A stretch of 64,000 nucleotides of DNA from Megaustenia siamemsis (taxonomy: Eukaryota > Mollusca > Gastropoda > Stylommatophora > Ariophantidae). A model generated the notes under the pieces. It did not search any database and was not told the origin of the DNA. It saw only the letters and a program-made list of their open reading frames with translations. Positions 46,757 through 59,545 of the stretch are shown here, in pieces (positions within the stretch are counted from its first letter, which is position 1; the number at the start of each line of letters is the position of its first letter). Position numbers and translations under genes: made by a program. The DNA is taken from contig JAVIAB010000092.1 in the NCBI GenBank assembly GCA_032433765.1, positions 34,841,534 through 34,905,533 of the forward strand. Reading direction: 5' to 3'.

Positions 46757-49700
46757 AACAGTTAATGCCCCTAGATTACCTTGTTTCTACAATAGAAGAC
46801 ACCTTGGAGAGGCCATCTTTGTGCGAAACAACATGGTTGGTGACAGCTGAGTTTGATATGTCTGTGTGGGACAATGCAGAAGTGCAGGTACATGCGATTA
46901 GGGCTCAGATCACAGTTCTTTTCGTGGTTGTAAATGTGTACGACTGTAATCGGAAGGTAGACACACTACAATGGCGTAATCTCTTCGCATTGGAGAAGAA
47001 CGCCATTTTCTGCGGAGACTTTATTGCTAGAGGAAACCAGTGGGATATATAACGTCATAACTAACAATCAGGGAGAAGACCTGGAGAACGCATTGGTGTC
47101 CGTCGATTCAGTGTGCTTGAATGATGAAAGGGCAACCAGAATGGCCACTCGAACAGGGGACTCTGTTAGTGTCATAGACCTGGCACTGGGGTCTTTCTCC
47201 TTCGCAGCGGTTTGCATGTGGGGTGTACTGGGATTCCATGGAAGTGAACACTATCAATGTGTCCTCCTAATTGAGAAAGGCAGAAAGAGAAACCAGAAAA
47301 GCAAGCTTCACAAATTCCTCTATGAGAACACAGACCGGGACGTCATTAGCAAAATCAGACATAGGAAACAGGGCGCCCCTCGCAGGAGGTATGACAGACG
47401 GACGCAGCCGTTCTGGTGAAATGCAGAAGTCGAGAGATCTTGGTAGAACAAGAGATAAAAGACCAAGACATGACATAAAGCCAGACAGAATTGAAGAACA
47501 CACCCTGAGCTCTTGAAGCGTCTAAAAGAAGAGATTGACCACAACAATGATGGACTTTAAACTATGTGCCAATTGGGATGATTTGTGTGAAAAAGTGTGT
47601 TCAGAAAAATATCTAGCCACATTCTGGCGCCTTCATCTGAGCATGAATGGCACAACACGACACAGAGGCATACCAGATTTCCAGAGCACAGGCCAGATAT
47701 GGCACAAATCTGATGAGAGAAGTCCTGCTTGCCCGCTACAATGAGCAGACTGACAAAAGAAATGAGGCTGTAAGAATGAGGATACGGGGTTCCCTTTCAG
47801 AATTGTGTGACGATGTAGTGCTAGAAGAAGATCTCACAACCGATACCATTTGCACACCACTTAAGGTCACACAACACTGCTCCTGGTCCACATGGTATTC
47901 GGTACGACGATATAGGCGATTTAGCCGACTATGACTTGAAAAATTGGCAAAGAGTTTAATGCCAGCATTCAGTGGCCAGATTATGGAGTGGCTACACAGC
48001 TACTTACTACCGCTACCGAAGCCAAACAAGGACCATTTTCAGATCAGTGCCTACAGAATCATCACGATGCAGAACACTGCGCGCAAGCTACTGGAGAAAA
48101 TAGTTGCCGTGTCCTCATCTGTCACCTTGAACAGTAACGCACAATCCCACCCACACTCGGAGGTTATAGATATAACAAAGATACATGACTCAATGCCTCA
48201 GTCTTCGCATATGATATCTTCGAAGGCTTCAACAGACGAGAGGAGACATGTGCTGCTGCTATAGATCTGGAGGATGCATACAACAGCGTACCATTTGAAC
48301 ACCTCATGCATATGCTCCTCAAACTGGCGGTGCACCCCTTCCTCATTAGATGGATTGCCCCAGCACTGTTTCAGAGGAAGGTGATACTCAGATGTGGAAA
48401 TTGGTCTTCCGAGCCAACATCCATTTGTCCAGGGCTGCCACAAGGCTCACCATTGTCACCAGTTCTATTTAATGTGTACACAATAATGATCACGGATCAA
48501 CAGCTGGATGGAAGGGGAAAACTATGACCTTTGCTGATGATATTCTGGTATATCGACAGGGAAGAGACAGAAGTGAAATTGCCTCCACACTGCAAAACGA
48601 ACTCCATCGCTTCGCAGGTGCGTTGGTTAATCCTAATAAAGCATCAGTTGCATGGTTGTCACTTAACAATCATATCATTAACACGGAACCACCAATGGTA
48701 CGAATGGAAGCTGATGAAGTGACCCAGATACAGAGGGATGACATAACTCGGAGTTAAGTTTGATCGCAGCCTGTGTTTTTGGGACGATGTCGACCATGTG
48801 ATAACAAAGTCAAGCAAAGGATTAGCCGCCTTGAAGGTCATGGCAGCTGCCAACATCGAGCAGAGGCTACTTACCCTTCTTTTCAATGAACTAGTCCTCG
48901 GACCAATCGAGTATGCCATAGCAGTTCTTACAGTCAGTAAGACGCAAATTGACAAGCAGGAGAAAACACAGAATGAAGGTATGCGCATTATCTTGGGGTG
49001 TACGAGAGGCACTCCCTATGTATCGATGAGGTATCTTCTCGACTTTCCAACCATGAATGACAGGATCAAGATCTGGAGAGCACGAGCATATATGAAGATA
49101 AATGTGGATAAAGAGCATCCATTGCATCATGACCTAAACACAGTGAATGGTATCAGGCGAAAAAAGAGACAAATCATGAGTAGGCCGAGCAGAAGAAAGA
49201 TATCATCAAACAGCTCTGTGGGCTTACCAGTATCAACGCTGGCGCGAGGAGTGGATACCAGCGCTTGCGTCATTCAGTGTCACATTCTCGGGTATTGTCA
49301 CACTCGACAGGAAATGTTTGAAAACAGCACTCAGTCGTGGTCAATGCGGTGGTCAACGGTCTCATTTGGGATAACACCGATGAGAAAGATTCAGTCATCT
49401 ATATAGACGGATCTATAATACGAAACCAAAGGAGTGCATGGGTATTTACAGCACGTAGGCAGAATAATCATTGAAAACTGTGGTTCATACGTTATGACCA
49501 CGAGTAGCTTGACGATAGAGGTGATGGCAGTGACCAAGGCATTCATCTGGTTAGAGTCACAAGACTACACCTACGCCTGTATACTGAGTGATTCGATGAG
49601 CATGATGAATTCATCAATGCCCTCCGAGAAGTTGGAAGGACACAAGACTTCGGCAACCATGAGTCCATGTCACTCCTTCGGATGAACAAAATGGGAGATT

Positions 49701-49885
49701 TAAGATGGGCACAGCCAGAAACGAGAAATTTAGTGGGCGTGTCAGAAGACTAATCAGCCAACACAGAACTAGAGTCGTCAGTCGCTGGAAACTGCGAGAC
49801 CTGCTGAGGAGGGGATCTGAGCACCTATGGACATGTTCGGAATGCAATGATGATGACCCGTTGATAACTCAATCACTCAATAACT
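46757..49885 (+). mobile_element. LINE-F, decayed EN-RT-RNase H element
   Basis: 46765-47419 is the endonuclease in two frames: LFALEKNAIFCGDFIARGNQ (GDFN position), VCLNDERATRMATRTGDSVS, VIDLALGSFSFAA, HGSEHYQCV. RT follows at 48240-48540 across frames: a CAAAIDLEDAYNSVPFEHLM reading near 48250, LPQGSPLSPVLFNVYT at 48306-48527, and TFADDILVYRQG at 48531. A C-terminal part has EGMRIILGCTRGTPYVSMRY near 48980. RNase H-like YIDGSIIR is readable near 49400. It ends with EHLWTCSECNDDD at 49820. Many frameshifts. Different family from LINE-E. Confidence 0.85.
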
Positions 49886-50199
49886 GCTGACTTCCCATCA
49901 AGCCATTCTTTTAAATTAGTCTAGTGTCTTTTCTCTGTTCTCCTCTATCTTGTTTCATTCTATTCTTTCGTGTTGTCACAGTACGTGTTAATCATTCCCT
50001 GGTCATTCACCATTAGTCTCATAACAAGACCATAAAGAACCACTGCCAAATCTGACCAGAGGGTGCTGAACTAAAGCAGCCGTTACCACCTAGGAAGAAC
50101 TGTCAACTTTATCATAGAAACAAAACTGCAGATTTGAGCTCACTAACTAAAGACCAAATGGTAGGCATCTACAACCAGGTCTTGGTGGTGCAACATGTG

Positions 50200-51140
50200 G
50201 AACTGTTGTTTCTCGCCTATGGTTTTGGTACTGTTTGAGACAGTACTGGATGGCTAGTTTTCAATTTTTTGGAGATTGCCGTAAAGTTGTGCCTCTTTAG
50301 TCTTCTTTCTCCAATGCTGGTTATTCTTTGGTGCTTGGGATGGTTAGGATGTCTTTTGTATTTTACCGCTTGTTGCATTACCTTTTTAGTTTTCTGTTTA
50401 TCTTTCAAAGGCTGTAGGCTCGTTACTGTTTCAAGAGTCTCTATGTTTCTGGATATCATAGCACCAGTGGCGATACGGACAGCCTGGTTTTGTGTTCTGT
50501 TAATTTTGCCAAGCTGTGATTAGTAAGCTGTAGTCCATGCTGTAACTTCATATTCTAGGACTGGTCTTACACATCTTGTGTATAGTCGTTTCAAGATATT
50601 GCTGTCTGCTCCCCAGTCCATTTTTGCTAATTTAATCATTATACATGTTCGTTTTCTGACTCTTTTGTTTACTGTCTCTTTCTGATTTAACCACGTCAGT
50701 CTGTGACCCATGGTGACGACAATATATGTTGGTTTTGGTCAATATGAAGTATTTGGTCTTTTATCTTCAAATTTGCAGAGAGTGTGTTTCTTGATAGGCT
50801 GAAAATCGTTTATGCATTTTTTGTTGATCATTAATGGATATTAGCCAGGTGTCAATTTTGTTCAAGTTTTCCAAGATCATCTTACATTCTGGAACTGGCT
50901 AAAGACATACATTCTTGTCGTGTCCATATCACCAGGTTCTCTGTGTGCATTAGAGAGTGTATTCTAGGTGGAATATCCTCTACGATGTCATTTATGAAGA
51001 CTAGGAAAAGCGTTGGGGATAATATTCCCCATTGTGAGACACCTTATTCAATTTTGGTTTTCTTATTTAGTTGTCCTTGTACTTGTACTCTGGCCGTTCT
51101 ATCTTGCAGGTATTGGGATATCCAGATAGAAAAGATCGTA
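50200..51140 (-). mobile_element. LINE-E fragment, RT C-terminal region
   Basis: The minus-strand frames 50217-50459 (ETVTSLQPLKDKQKTKKVMQ, HQRITSIGERRLKRHNFTAI) and 50520-50711 match 33205-33733 of LINE-E. 50760-51140 matches further 5' RT sequence. A separate, older or diverged copy. Confidence 0.82.
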
Positions 51141-51169
51141 TACTAAAAACAACTGCCACTAATCTTCTA

Positions 51170-51835
51170 CAATAAGCAATCCCCACAGATACGCTTTTAT
51201 AAATAATCCACACATATGTACTATTATAAACAGTTCCCACAAATCTTCCATCTCAAAGAATTCACATAAAACATACATTATAAACAATTCCTACATATCA
51301 TCTACTGTAAACAATTCCCACATATCTACTTTAAACAATTCCCACATACACTCTACTATAAACAGTTCCCACGTATACTCTACTATAAACAATTTCCACA
51401 TATACTCTACCTTAAACAATTTCCACATATACTCTACTATAAACAATTCGCACATATACTCTACTATAAACAATTTCCACATATATACTATAACGAAAAT
51501 TCGCATATACTTTACTATAAATAGTTCCCACATATCTACTATAGACAATTCCTATAAATGAAACTATGGACAATTTCCACATATACTCTACTATAAACAA
51601 TTCCCACAAATCTACTATAAAACAATTCCCTCATATCTACTATAAACAATTGCCACAAGTAATCTATATAAATAATTACCACATATCTACTGTAAACAAT
51701 TCCCACATATACTCTACTAAAAACAATTCCCACATATACTCTACTATAAACAATTCCGACATATACTCTACTATAAACAATTCCAACATATATGCTGCTA
51801 TAAACATTTCCTACAAATCTTCCATTGTAAAAATT
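51170..51835 (+). repeat. Variable 20-27-bp minisatellite
   Basis: About 27 units of the type CCACATATACTCTACTATAAAC plus AATT, with unit length changing by loss of the ATACT step. It adjoins the LINE-E fragment on its right. It creates misleading repetitive open frames on both strands. Confidence 0.93.
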
Positions 51836-52613
51836 TTTTACTGAGAAAAATATTTAAAACAAGTCTCGCTCCAGCTATTGTAAAATTGTGAAACCAATGA
51901 ATCAAGTGAGTATTATGATGGAACAAGACAGTCCCTTCCTTATCTGAAATCAAGTAGCCTACTTGTCATCTTATTTAAAGCCCAGAGCTGATGATGAGGT
52001 AACTCAAGTTGATTTCAAACATAAATAGCAGCCCCGTAGGTGATAGAGCAGATTATTTTAGGTCAGCGCTGACACAGTGGGGATTAGAAAACGTACTTCC
52101 AAAAGTTACCATTACTAATATCCCATATATGTAATCAAAATATATAATAAGAATATGAAAACACAATGTTACGTGTATTTAAATTTTGATTTGTGGAACA
52201 TCTATGGATCTGTTGAAGCTAAGAGGCTACAGAGGAAAAACAAGACTGACTGTATAAGAGCATGGAAAAAAATATCCAAAACTGAGACGGCTCATGCTAT
52301 TTGAATAGAAATGTCCATGGGACAGTTACTTACTTATATTTATCAATTATTATTTTTTAATATTTAGTTTATATGATTGTGTAAATCAGTCAAAAAGATC
52401 AATCTCAACCTATTTTAATCATGTACTACAGTACTTTGAAGGGATTGCAGCCTCTTTTTATAAATCATTTACTGTGACCTGAATGTTGCATGCAGTACAC
52501 TTGATGTAAACTGGCGAATGAAAGTATCTTATTAATAATGTAAACAACACCACACAGACATCAGTATTCAAATGCTGATGACATTATAAATATAATTTAA
52601 TATTTGTTTTCAG
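51836..52613 (+). other. Intron 13 end, no recognisable feature
   Basis: AT-rich sequence with no motif before exon 14. Confidence 0.5.
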
Positions 52614-52740
52614 TCAATAAGACTTAAAAGCCAAGAATCTCAATACAAAGAACAGTACCATGGTGAATTTGAGAAAATTGTGTTTGTCACAAAAGCTATA
52701 CTTGCAGACTTGAAACTGGAAGCTTGTTATGAGCCTGGAG
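52614..52740 (+). CDS. Exon 14: cassette domain 1, C-terminal part
   Basis: The acceptor is TTTTCAG at 52613 and the donor is GTAAGA at 52741. The 127 nt in phase 0 encode SIRLKSQESQYKEQYHGEFE, then KIVFVTKAILADLKLEACYE and PG. Aligned without gaps to exon 17 (also exactly 127 nt), 16 of 42 residues are identical, including GEF, AI, L.L and CYEP. The single Cys probably pairs with the Cys of ECT in exon 13 (inference). Discoidin-like domains also end with a hydrophobic strand and a Cys, but this resemblance is too thin for a call. Confidence 0.85.
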
Positions 52741-53032
52741 GTAAGAAAATTAAAATAGTTTATTCCTAATTAAATTGTACTTCATGTTCAAAATATATAT
52801 AGAGCTAGTTATGTTGACGTCTTACACATAAAATAAGGCCCGGTCAAACACCATTGCAATTGTGCAAATGGCATAATAGCAGTAACATTAATGCGATTTA
52901 TATATCATTGCGCATTGAACTTCGTATGAGTATATGGATAGAAATGTTACAATGTCATGTAAAGACTAAAAAAAAATTGTTTATGAACCGCTATATAACG
53001 ATTACATATTGTAAAAGACAGTCTACTCTTGG

Positions 53033-53373
53033 TAAAGGTAAGGTAAAGTACGAGACTTGAATCGGCGTCTTACAATGCGAGTTTCCACCCATATGTGCTT
53101 GACCGCCTGTCCAGAATTGTGCGGAGACGTGTGGATAGTGTCGCTTCAAGCATCGAAACTCACGATGCGAGGCATCATTTCTCACCTTTCCAGAGTACTA
53201 CCCTGGGACCCATTTCTGTCAGCGGCTGAGTCGACCACGGGGGTATTTTTTTCCAACCACGAGTAAACTTCACACTGCTTCCAGCGGGAATCGAACACAG
53301 GTTGTACAAACGTCGATTGCCTTTGTCGGGTGGTCTTCCCAACTAGGCTACCGAGGCCCCCCCCCCCCCACCC
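53033..53373 (-). mobile_element. SINE-2, antisense, with target duplication
   Basis: Minus-strand head after a C-run (GGGGCCTCGGTAGCCTAGTT), B box GTTCGATTCCC, tail of CTTTAC-type units on the left. Flanked by CAGTCTACTCTTGG (53019-53032) and CAGTCTACTCTGG (53374-53386). Paralogous to 22556-22886. Confidence 0.9.
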
Positions 53374-53639
53374 CAGTCTACTCTGGTAACAATAACTGGT
53401 CGGCCTTAGAGCCTTTTAACTTCTTTGCAAGACAGTGTGCGTAGAATCGCAGACTATATGTTCTCGATTATTGTAGATCGTAAATACATTTAAACATTAT
53501 AATTTGTTTGTGAAGAAGGAAACGGTAACCGCAAATATGAATTATTTAGTGTAACTGTGATCACGAGGAATAACTAATGTCTTTCGATCTAACCTGTGAA
53601 ACATTTTTAAAAATTTGCAGATATATTAGACGTGGGAGC

Positions 53640-53860
53640 CCTATTCTGTTGTGGTTAGTGAGTGCATTCGCCTGACAGTTAAAGGGACATTCTTGTCTGA
53701 TTTAGGGGTCAAATAACCCTCTTGAAATTGGTATAAATAATATTCTCTAGGGTGAGAGGCAGCGAGGACGGGAACTGACAACCCCATCTCATGAAGCTGA
53801 CGTTTAGTACATTGAATTCACTATCACTTCAAACGTAATGCACAGAAGATGTGATGGCAC
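53640..53860 (+). repeat. Possible third tRNA-related repeat, degenerate
   Basis: GGGAGCCCTATTCTGTTGTG then GTTAGTGAGTGCATTCGCC resembles a tRNA-like head. No clear B box follows, so this is tentative. Confidence 0.25.
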
Positions 53861-54904
53861 TACTGTTTATGTTTTTTTTTTTTATGTTAGAGGAGACATG
53901 ATGTCTGAATCTACTCTGATGCATCTCATATCAAATCTGGTTACATAATGGGTATAGTATGAAATTAATAGTAAACATTAACTACACGAATGTAACGCGC
54001 AGAACACAACAACAATTAGTTTCTGATATATCTAGTGTGTTGCTGATAGCAGCATTATTAAATCTTAGCAAGTACAGAGTGTACTCGTAACATATTTCTT
54101 AACTTAAAAGATGCACTCGTTAGAATCTAAATCTTTATTTTCTTGACTTGCCCCCCCCCCTTTTTCCCCCTCATTTCCTCACCAACATATACGCCCATTG
54201 ATAAAGCTGTAACGGTTATCATTCCTCTTTCTTTTAGGGATATTTTTATATATAAAGCTTTGGAAGTTTACAATTTCCATAATTGTTCCGCTATGACAGT
54301 AGCGTTATACTAAACTATTATTTGTTAATCCTACTACATCCATTATTTTGGATCTAAAGATGCTTGTAACTGTCTAATACTAACATAGAGTGGTCAGTGT
54401 ATGAAACGTACTTTATATTACTTTCAACGACTGATATCCTATTTGAGTCTGTATATTTTCACTATACAGAAAAAAAAGGATCAGGCTGTAGTGGAATTTG
54501 TTTTATATTTTCTGATGGTGTATTTTCATGTTTTAGCTTCGCTGACATGTGTAGTTGTTCTTTGTCTTTAATACATACTGTTTTATTCTTTTTTTTTTTT
54601 AAAGGAAGCATTTGAACTTCCTCAAACCTCAATAAATGTGTTACGTTTACTTTGTCGTCATCTATAGTAAAACTGCAGATGGATGTGGTCAAATTCTGTA
54701 ATATTATTTTGGAATATAAGTAAATACATGATTTTATTTCTAGAACTTTAACAAATTGTAATCTGTGCACGCTTATCAATTCATATTAAATGACTGTATT
54801 GCGTGTTACAGCTGATTTTGTTTCTATTCGATAGTCAACTGGCATGTTGTAGATTTTAGTATCATTTACTATATAGAACTTTGTGTCTAGATTATATCGA
54901 TTTT
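53861..54904 (+). other. Intron 14 segment, no recognisable feature
   Basis: AT-rich with homopolymer runs (T-run at 53872, C-run at 54151). No gene or repeat recognised. Confidence 0.45.
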
Positions 54905-55262
54905 TCCACAGAGATATAATTTCTCAGAAGGGTGTTGAAAGGACAGCTAAAAAGGACCAACGAGGAAATTCTCAAAGAGGGAAATACAACAAAATGGAGT
55001 TCCTAAGAAACATCAGAATGAAAAATTCAACAAATTTCGGGCTGATCACGTGAAGAGGAAAATTGGAATAGTTGGTTACAGCTGGCAGAATACAGGGAAA
55101 GAGAGATCACGGACGACAAAGAGAGAAAATACTGGATAGTTTGGTGTTATTGCATGGAAAATAGTCAACAACAAAACTGATACGATGCACGTTAGTTAGA
55201 AGACTGTGGAAGGATATGTTCGCCTAAGCCAACCGGTATGGCACAAGATGATGATGATGTAT
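54905..55262 (+). mobile_element. LINE-A 3' end, decayed
   Basis: Nucleotide match to 16110-16475 with many indels (GACAGCTAAAAAGGACCAA, then GAGAAAATACTGGATAG), ending GATGATGATGAT and ATTATTATTATT. It ends about 110 bp before microexon 15. Confidence 0.82.
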
Positions 55263-55371
55263 TGATTATTATTATTATTATTTTGAATCAATCGATTCTT
55301 CATTATTTACTCTGCCAAAAGATCACATTAAATGTTTGCAAGTTTTAAAAGACATTGTTTCTTTTCAACAG

Positions 55372-55404
55372 AAGTCACAACTCCTCCAACTACAACACCT
55401 GAAG
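55372..55404 (+). CDS. Exon 15: 33-nt microexon, Thr/Pro linker of cassette 2 (GC donor)
   Basis: The acceptor is TTTTCAACAG at 55371. It encodes EVTTPPTTTPE, parallel to exon 12. The frame and the alignment with exon 12 place the 3' border after GAAG at 55404, where the next bases are GCATGT, so the intron is GC-AG. The nearest GT (55409) would shift the frame into exon 16. Because the exon is small the call rests on phase, homology and flanking exons together. Confidence 0.78.
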
Positions 55405-55559
55405 GCATGTACTTTTATATTCCTCTAAATTTCTACATTTATTTAAAGATTAATTAGATACGTTTACACATGCTCTCTTCGTTTCTCTTTCTAAGCTTCT
55501 TTTAACTGCTATATGTTGGTGACGTAATCATTATTAGGGAACCATTAATACAGAGCTAG

Positions 55560-55870
55560 GCAACAGGAAGCCATCTCAATATCAGAAATAGACCCCCGTA
55601 GAGCCAGTGTTTCACCGCCTTTAGCTTCTTGATTCTCTGTGGGCCCACCTGGGTCATGATTCCCATGCGTTGACCTCCTGCTGCATCGAACTCTACGGTT
55701 TACAATATATTCGGCATATAATAAGTGCACTTATTCTACTTATGACTACAGATCGAATCTAATATCCATAACTTTAACTTAGCAAATCGATGTCCTCTTC
55801 GTGGTGGCAGCAGTCTAAAAGTGGCTATACATTTTGCTCGACGTCCCAATTACACATCATCTACACGCTC
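55560..55870. repeat. Dispersed repeat, copy 2 (no SINE)
   Basis: Paralogue of 16905-17490 and gives the empty site for the SINE insertion there: TATTCGGCATATAATAAGTG then CACTTATTCTAC is continuous. Confidence 0.7.
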
Positions 55871-56029
55871 CTTCATGCCTTTTTGTGTTGCCCTCTTTGA
55901 GATTTTTTTCATTGGTCTTTTTAGCTGTGTTGTGGCATAATTTTACTATGCAATATTAGAAGGTAGTTTGCCATTCCTTTCCTTCTTGGCAGTGACTGTA
56001 CTAGTCGGAGATCGCAGCCATTGTCCCTA

Positions 56030-56380
56030 CAAAGTATGGTGACAGTTTTACAAAAAAGGAACAAAACAAAGTTATGACGTTTCGGCCTACGTACGGGCTT
56101 CTTCAGAAAACGAGAGATGTAGGTAACTATAATCTCTGTGCACTTCAGAGGTTTAGATGCTGGATTTTTACTGTATTCACTACCGATTTCCTATAGATGT
56201 GTTCATGATTTACCTGCTGTGGTGATACTGTGTACTCCATCCGGTTGTAATGTTATGTCTTGCAACTGGAAGACCAGCCATGGTATCGGTCTCGGAAGCA
56301 CAAACTATCCAATTTAATTAGGTCCAGCAGGGCCAACGGCTTAAAGCTGAGCTTGACCAAGTGCATCTCTTTTTTGGGTC
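56030..56380 (-). repeat. Repeat with hammerhead-like core, different family
   Basis: On the minus strand CTGAAGA, then GCCCGTACGTAGGCC and GAAACGTC (complement of about 56071-56107), the order CUGANGA-stem-GAAA. No match to the 9.7-kb repeat outside the core. Confidence 0.4.
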
Positions 56381-56477
56381 TTACAAAAAGTCCCTGCTAC
56401 AAATAACTAACGAGATGAGAATAATAATTCCCACAGGTGTTGCCTTGTGAAATAGAAGATCTAGTATATATATATCG

Positions 56478-56676
56478 TCGATCCCAACCGACGGCTTCCG
56501 GGTTCACCCAGCCTTTAATGGGTACCGGATTTTTTTCTGGGAAAGTGAAGCGGCACGGTCGTAATACCGACCACATTACCCCAAAAATCATGTGCCGAAG
56601 GTCTGTAAAATTTATGGTCACTAACACCATATTCCCTATTCGCCACTTGGCATGACGGGGCTACTTTACTTACTTA
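56478..56676 (+). mobile_element. SINE-1, 5'-truncated
   Basis: Starts within the B box (TCGATCCCAACCGACGGC) and ends GGCATGACGGGGCTACTTTAC. Flanked by TATATATATATCG at 56465-56477 and 56677-56689. Confidence 0.9.
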
Positions 56677-56689
56677 TATATATATATCG

Positions 56690-57314
56690 AAAGAAAAAAA
56701 ATCGATTGCCTCCCGCTAAAACCACAGGATTTAATAAACTTAACAGTTCTCGTCGACTGTGAAATTAAACTCAGTTCAATAAAAAGGGTCTAAATTCTTA
56801 CATCGTTTATGATTACGATGAAGAATCGAATCGTTTAAAATGGTGTTTATCAACTTGATTTGTTTTAGCCACTTAATTTTTAAAGATCCCCTGGTCATTA
56901 TTATTTTATGTGTTCGTAATCTTGCAGATACCTATAATGTTAGACATTGACTAACCTGAGAACTCTTTATATTTATTCAGCGATGGCTGACATTTAAGTA
57001 AGGTATTGTTATCATATACTTGAGCCTATCCAAATAGAAAATAAAGAAAACTAGAAGATGAAAAATGTAGAACAGTTTCAACCTCAGAGTCACCATAAAA
57101 AGTTAATTTAGTCAATAAGAATCTTCATGTCAACGTCTTTAATGATGATGCAATATAGGACGGTATTCTGTATTTTTTATCATGCATACTTGCTGCTCTT
57201 TCTCTAGCTTGCACTGAACAAGCGTCATTCATATAATACTCATATTTGTCTTTCGAATGTTTTAACATTTTATGTTTCCTGTTTGATATATTTTAACATT
57301 TCTTTATACTTCAG
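56690..57314 (+). other. Intron 15 end, no recognisable feature
   Basis: AT-rich with no motif before exon 16. Confidence 0.5.
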
Positions 57315-57568
57315 AGTGTACACACAAGCTTGAAAATATTACAAAAGTTGGACCTAATGTTGATGTGAAGTACAACAACGGCTCTGTCGGCGACATATTT
57401 AGTACAGACGGATTGACACCAAGTCGTGGACAAGTAGCACACACTGTTTTAAGTGTGAAGAGTTCAGTAATACCTATACTCCATGGGGGTTCATTTACAG
57501 TTGTCGCTCAACTGCCACAGTCGGTAGTGACTATAACTATACAAACATCTACTGGCAACGTCACAGAA
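57315..57568 (+). CDS. Exon 16: cassette domain 2, N-terminal part
   Basis: The acceptor is TACTTCAG at 57314 and the donor is GTGAGT at 57569. It starts ECTHKLENITKVGPNVDVKY, then GDIFSTDGLTPSRGQVAHTV, and ends VTITIQTSTGNVTE. It has N-linked sequons NIT, NGS and NVT. It is paralogous to exon 13 with the same phases (1 in, 0 out) and nearly the same length (254 versus 251 nt). Confidence 0.86.
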
Positions 57569-57828
57569 GTGAGTTACTATTTGTAATTATTTTAAAATGC
57601 AATATTAACTCCGTGGCATAAAATCTATTTGTCTCCAGTTCTTCATGTTATGCAATCGATGTATTGCCAGATATTTTCTTTGCATGCACAGTTTCTTGCT
57701 TACATTATTGTAAGCTGCGTTTCTTTCTTGTCTCCGACTTGCTTTACTTCAAACCATTGTGTCTTTCCTATTCATTTTCTTCAGAGTCTTATCTTATCTC
57801 ACTTCAAAACGAGGATTATGCACTAATT

Positions 57829-57872
57829 CTCTCTCTCTCTCTCTCTCTCTCTTTCTTGTGTGTGTGTGTGTG
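57829..57872. repeat. (TC)n-(GT)n microsatellite
   Basis: A run of TC dinucleotides followed by GT dinucleotides. A further GT run is at 58525-58552. Confidence 0.95.
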
Positions 57873-58904
57873 ATGCATTTGATAATCACCGTATCCCTTA
57901 GCTGCAATTGGAAGTTTCATTTTTGACATGGTTTAACTTATTTTTAAGATGATTTAATTATATCTATTAAGCACAAGATCCATTATGGAAAACTAATGAT
58001 TCGTTGTCTGCCTTAGGCCTCATTTTATGGAGTATGTGTGATTTCGACTTTTTTAGCATTTGCTTAAAACACACACACACGCACACAAACCAAAGAAAAT
58101 AATAAAGTCACCGAAATGTGGGTGGTTGAAGAATGGGAAAAAGTTGGTGGACAGAGAAGAAAACAATTGATTAAGTCTTGAAAAAACTCGAACACAATTC
58201 GAGCAAAGCAACTCATTTTTGAACTCATAAAAATACAACTTACTGAAAGTTAGAACGGAGAGGAAAACACAAGGTTAACGAGGTAGAGGCATTCAAAGAC
58301 TAAAGTAGACTTACAACATCATGAGCTCGACAGGTGAACCTAGGAGAGCGGGTATCACCAAGACAGATACAGTAAAATAACGATGTATTGTAGTTAACCT
58401 TCTATGCGGATACAGCACACGATGATGAGTGTCTTCATCATCAAAATATATAATTGTCAGTAAGACATGTATGTTCATCACTTTCATTATGCTTACCTGC
58501 TTTATTGATGAAAGCATTTATTATTGTATGTGTGTGTGTGTGTGTGTGTGTGTACGGTACTTCTTACGGTTCACCCGTTAAGTGGGGGTGTGTGTGCTAT
58601 TTTGCTAGTTTACGATAAAATCGCGATAGCGGTACTACTTCGGTCATATGTACTTTCGGTCATATACGTCCGTATTCGGCATGGATAGAGTTGCTTAATA
58701 ATTGTATTCTGGCTGCAGCCATTTTAGTCTACTCTTTGCAATTGTAACTGCCAAGCGTTTTTTAAATTTCTTGATCACATGGGTTCATGCCGCAATCCGA
58801 GGGAGCCAAACATCAGACCCGACTACCTAGTTATTAGGGAAGGGTAAAGCCGCAGAGAAACCGTGAGGTGAAATGAAAGTGTCAATTGTTTTGTTGTCTA
58901 GTAA

Positions 58905-59310
58905 GGGGTTAAGGCAAGGAAATGCAAATAAATGTAAAGCTGAATGTGAGGGAAAATGGAAAAAAAAAGAAGAAAAAATGGTATGGTAAAAGCTTTACGT
59001 GATTAGTAGAAGACACAGATTTTAACGACGTTTCGGCTCAATATGCCTTCAGCAGGAAAAAAACAAACAACACGCACACACAGATATGTAAGTAAATAAA
59101 ACTAATCCTACATAGCTAACTAGTAACGAAACATCCAAAACAAAATAATTGAAACTGGTTAAACGAAAGAAAAATGATTTCCCTGTGTCGTGGACCCTGG
59201 TCAGAATGGGAAAGGGATGGTCACACGGGTGTAGCTGCAATTATACCCTCTGGTCAGGTAAAGGGCTCTAAAAATACACGAATATTGGGAACGCTGTATA
59301 GGTTACCTTG
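58905..59310 (-). repeat. Dispersed repeat with hammerhead/Penelope-like core, copy 2
   Basis: Paralogue of 9700-10137. Its core on the minus strand is CTGAAGG...GCCGAAACGTCG, with the last base of CUGANGA changed, so this copy would be inactive as a ribozyme. Confidence 0.5.
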
Positions 59311-59359
59311 ACTGCAAAGACACTGACATTGTCTAAAAGTAACTAAGGGCCCATAAATA

Positions 59360-59494
59360 TATGTATACACGCACACACACAGATGCGGGAATACATATAT
59401 ACACGTACAAACAGACATGCACATACTTATACATATCAACATAAACATATATATATATATGCATATACATATATATGCATACATACATGCACAC

Positions 59495-59545
<51 letters not shown>
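59360..59545. repeat. ATAC/CATA-rich and (TA)n microsatellite
   Basis: Mixed ATAC, ACAC and TA repeats. All long open frames here are repeat artefacts. Confidence 0.93.

Noticed and set aside
51291..51844. Repetitive minus-strand frames rich in Trp-Glu-Leu-Phe-Ile-Val
   Set aside because: They arise from the 20-27-bp minisatellite; the unit length changes with no coding constraint.
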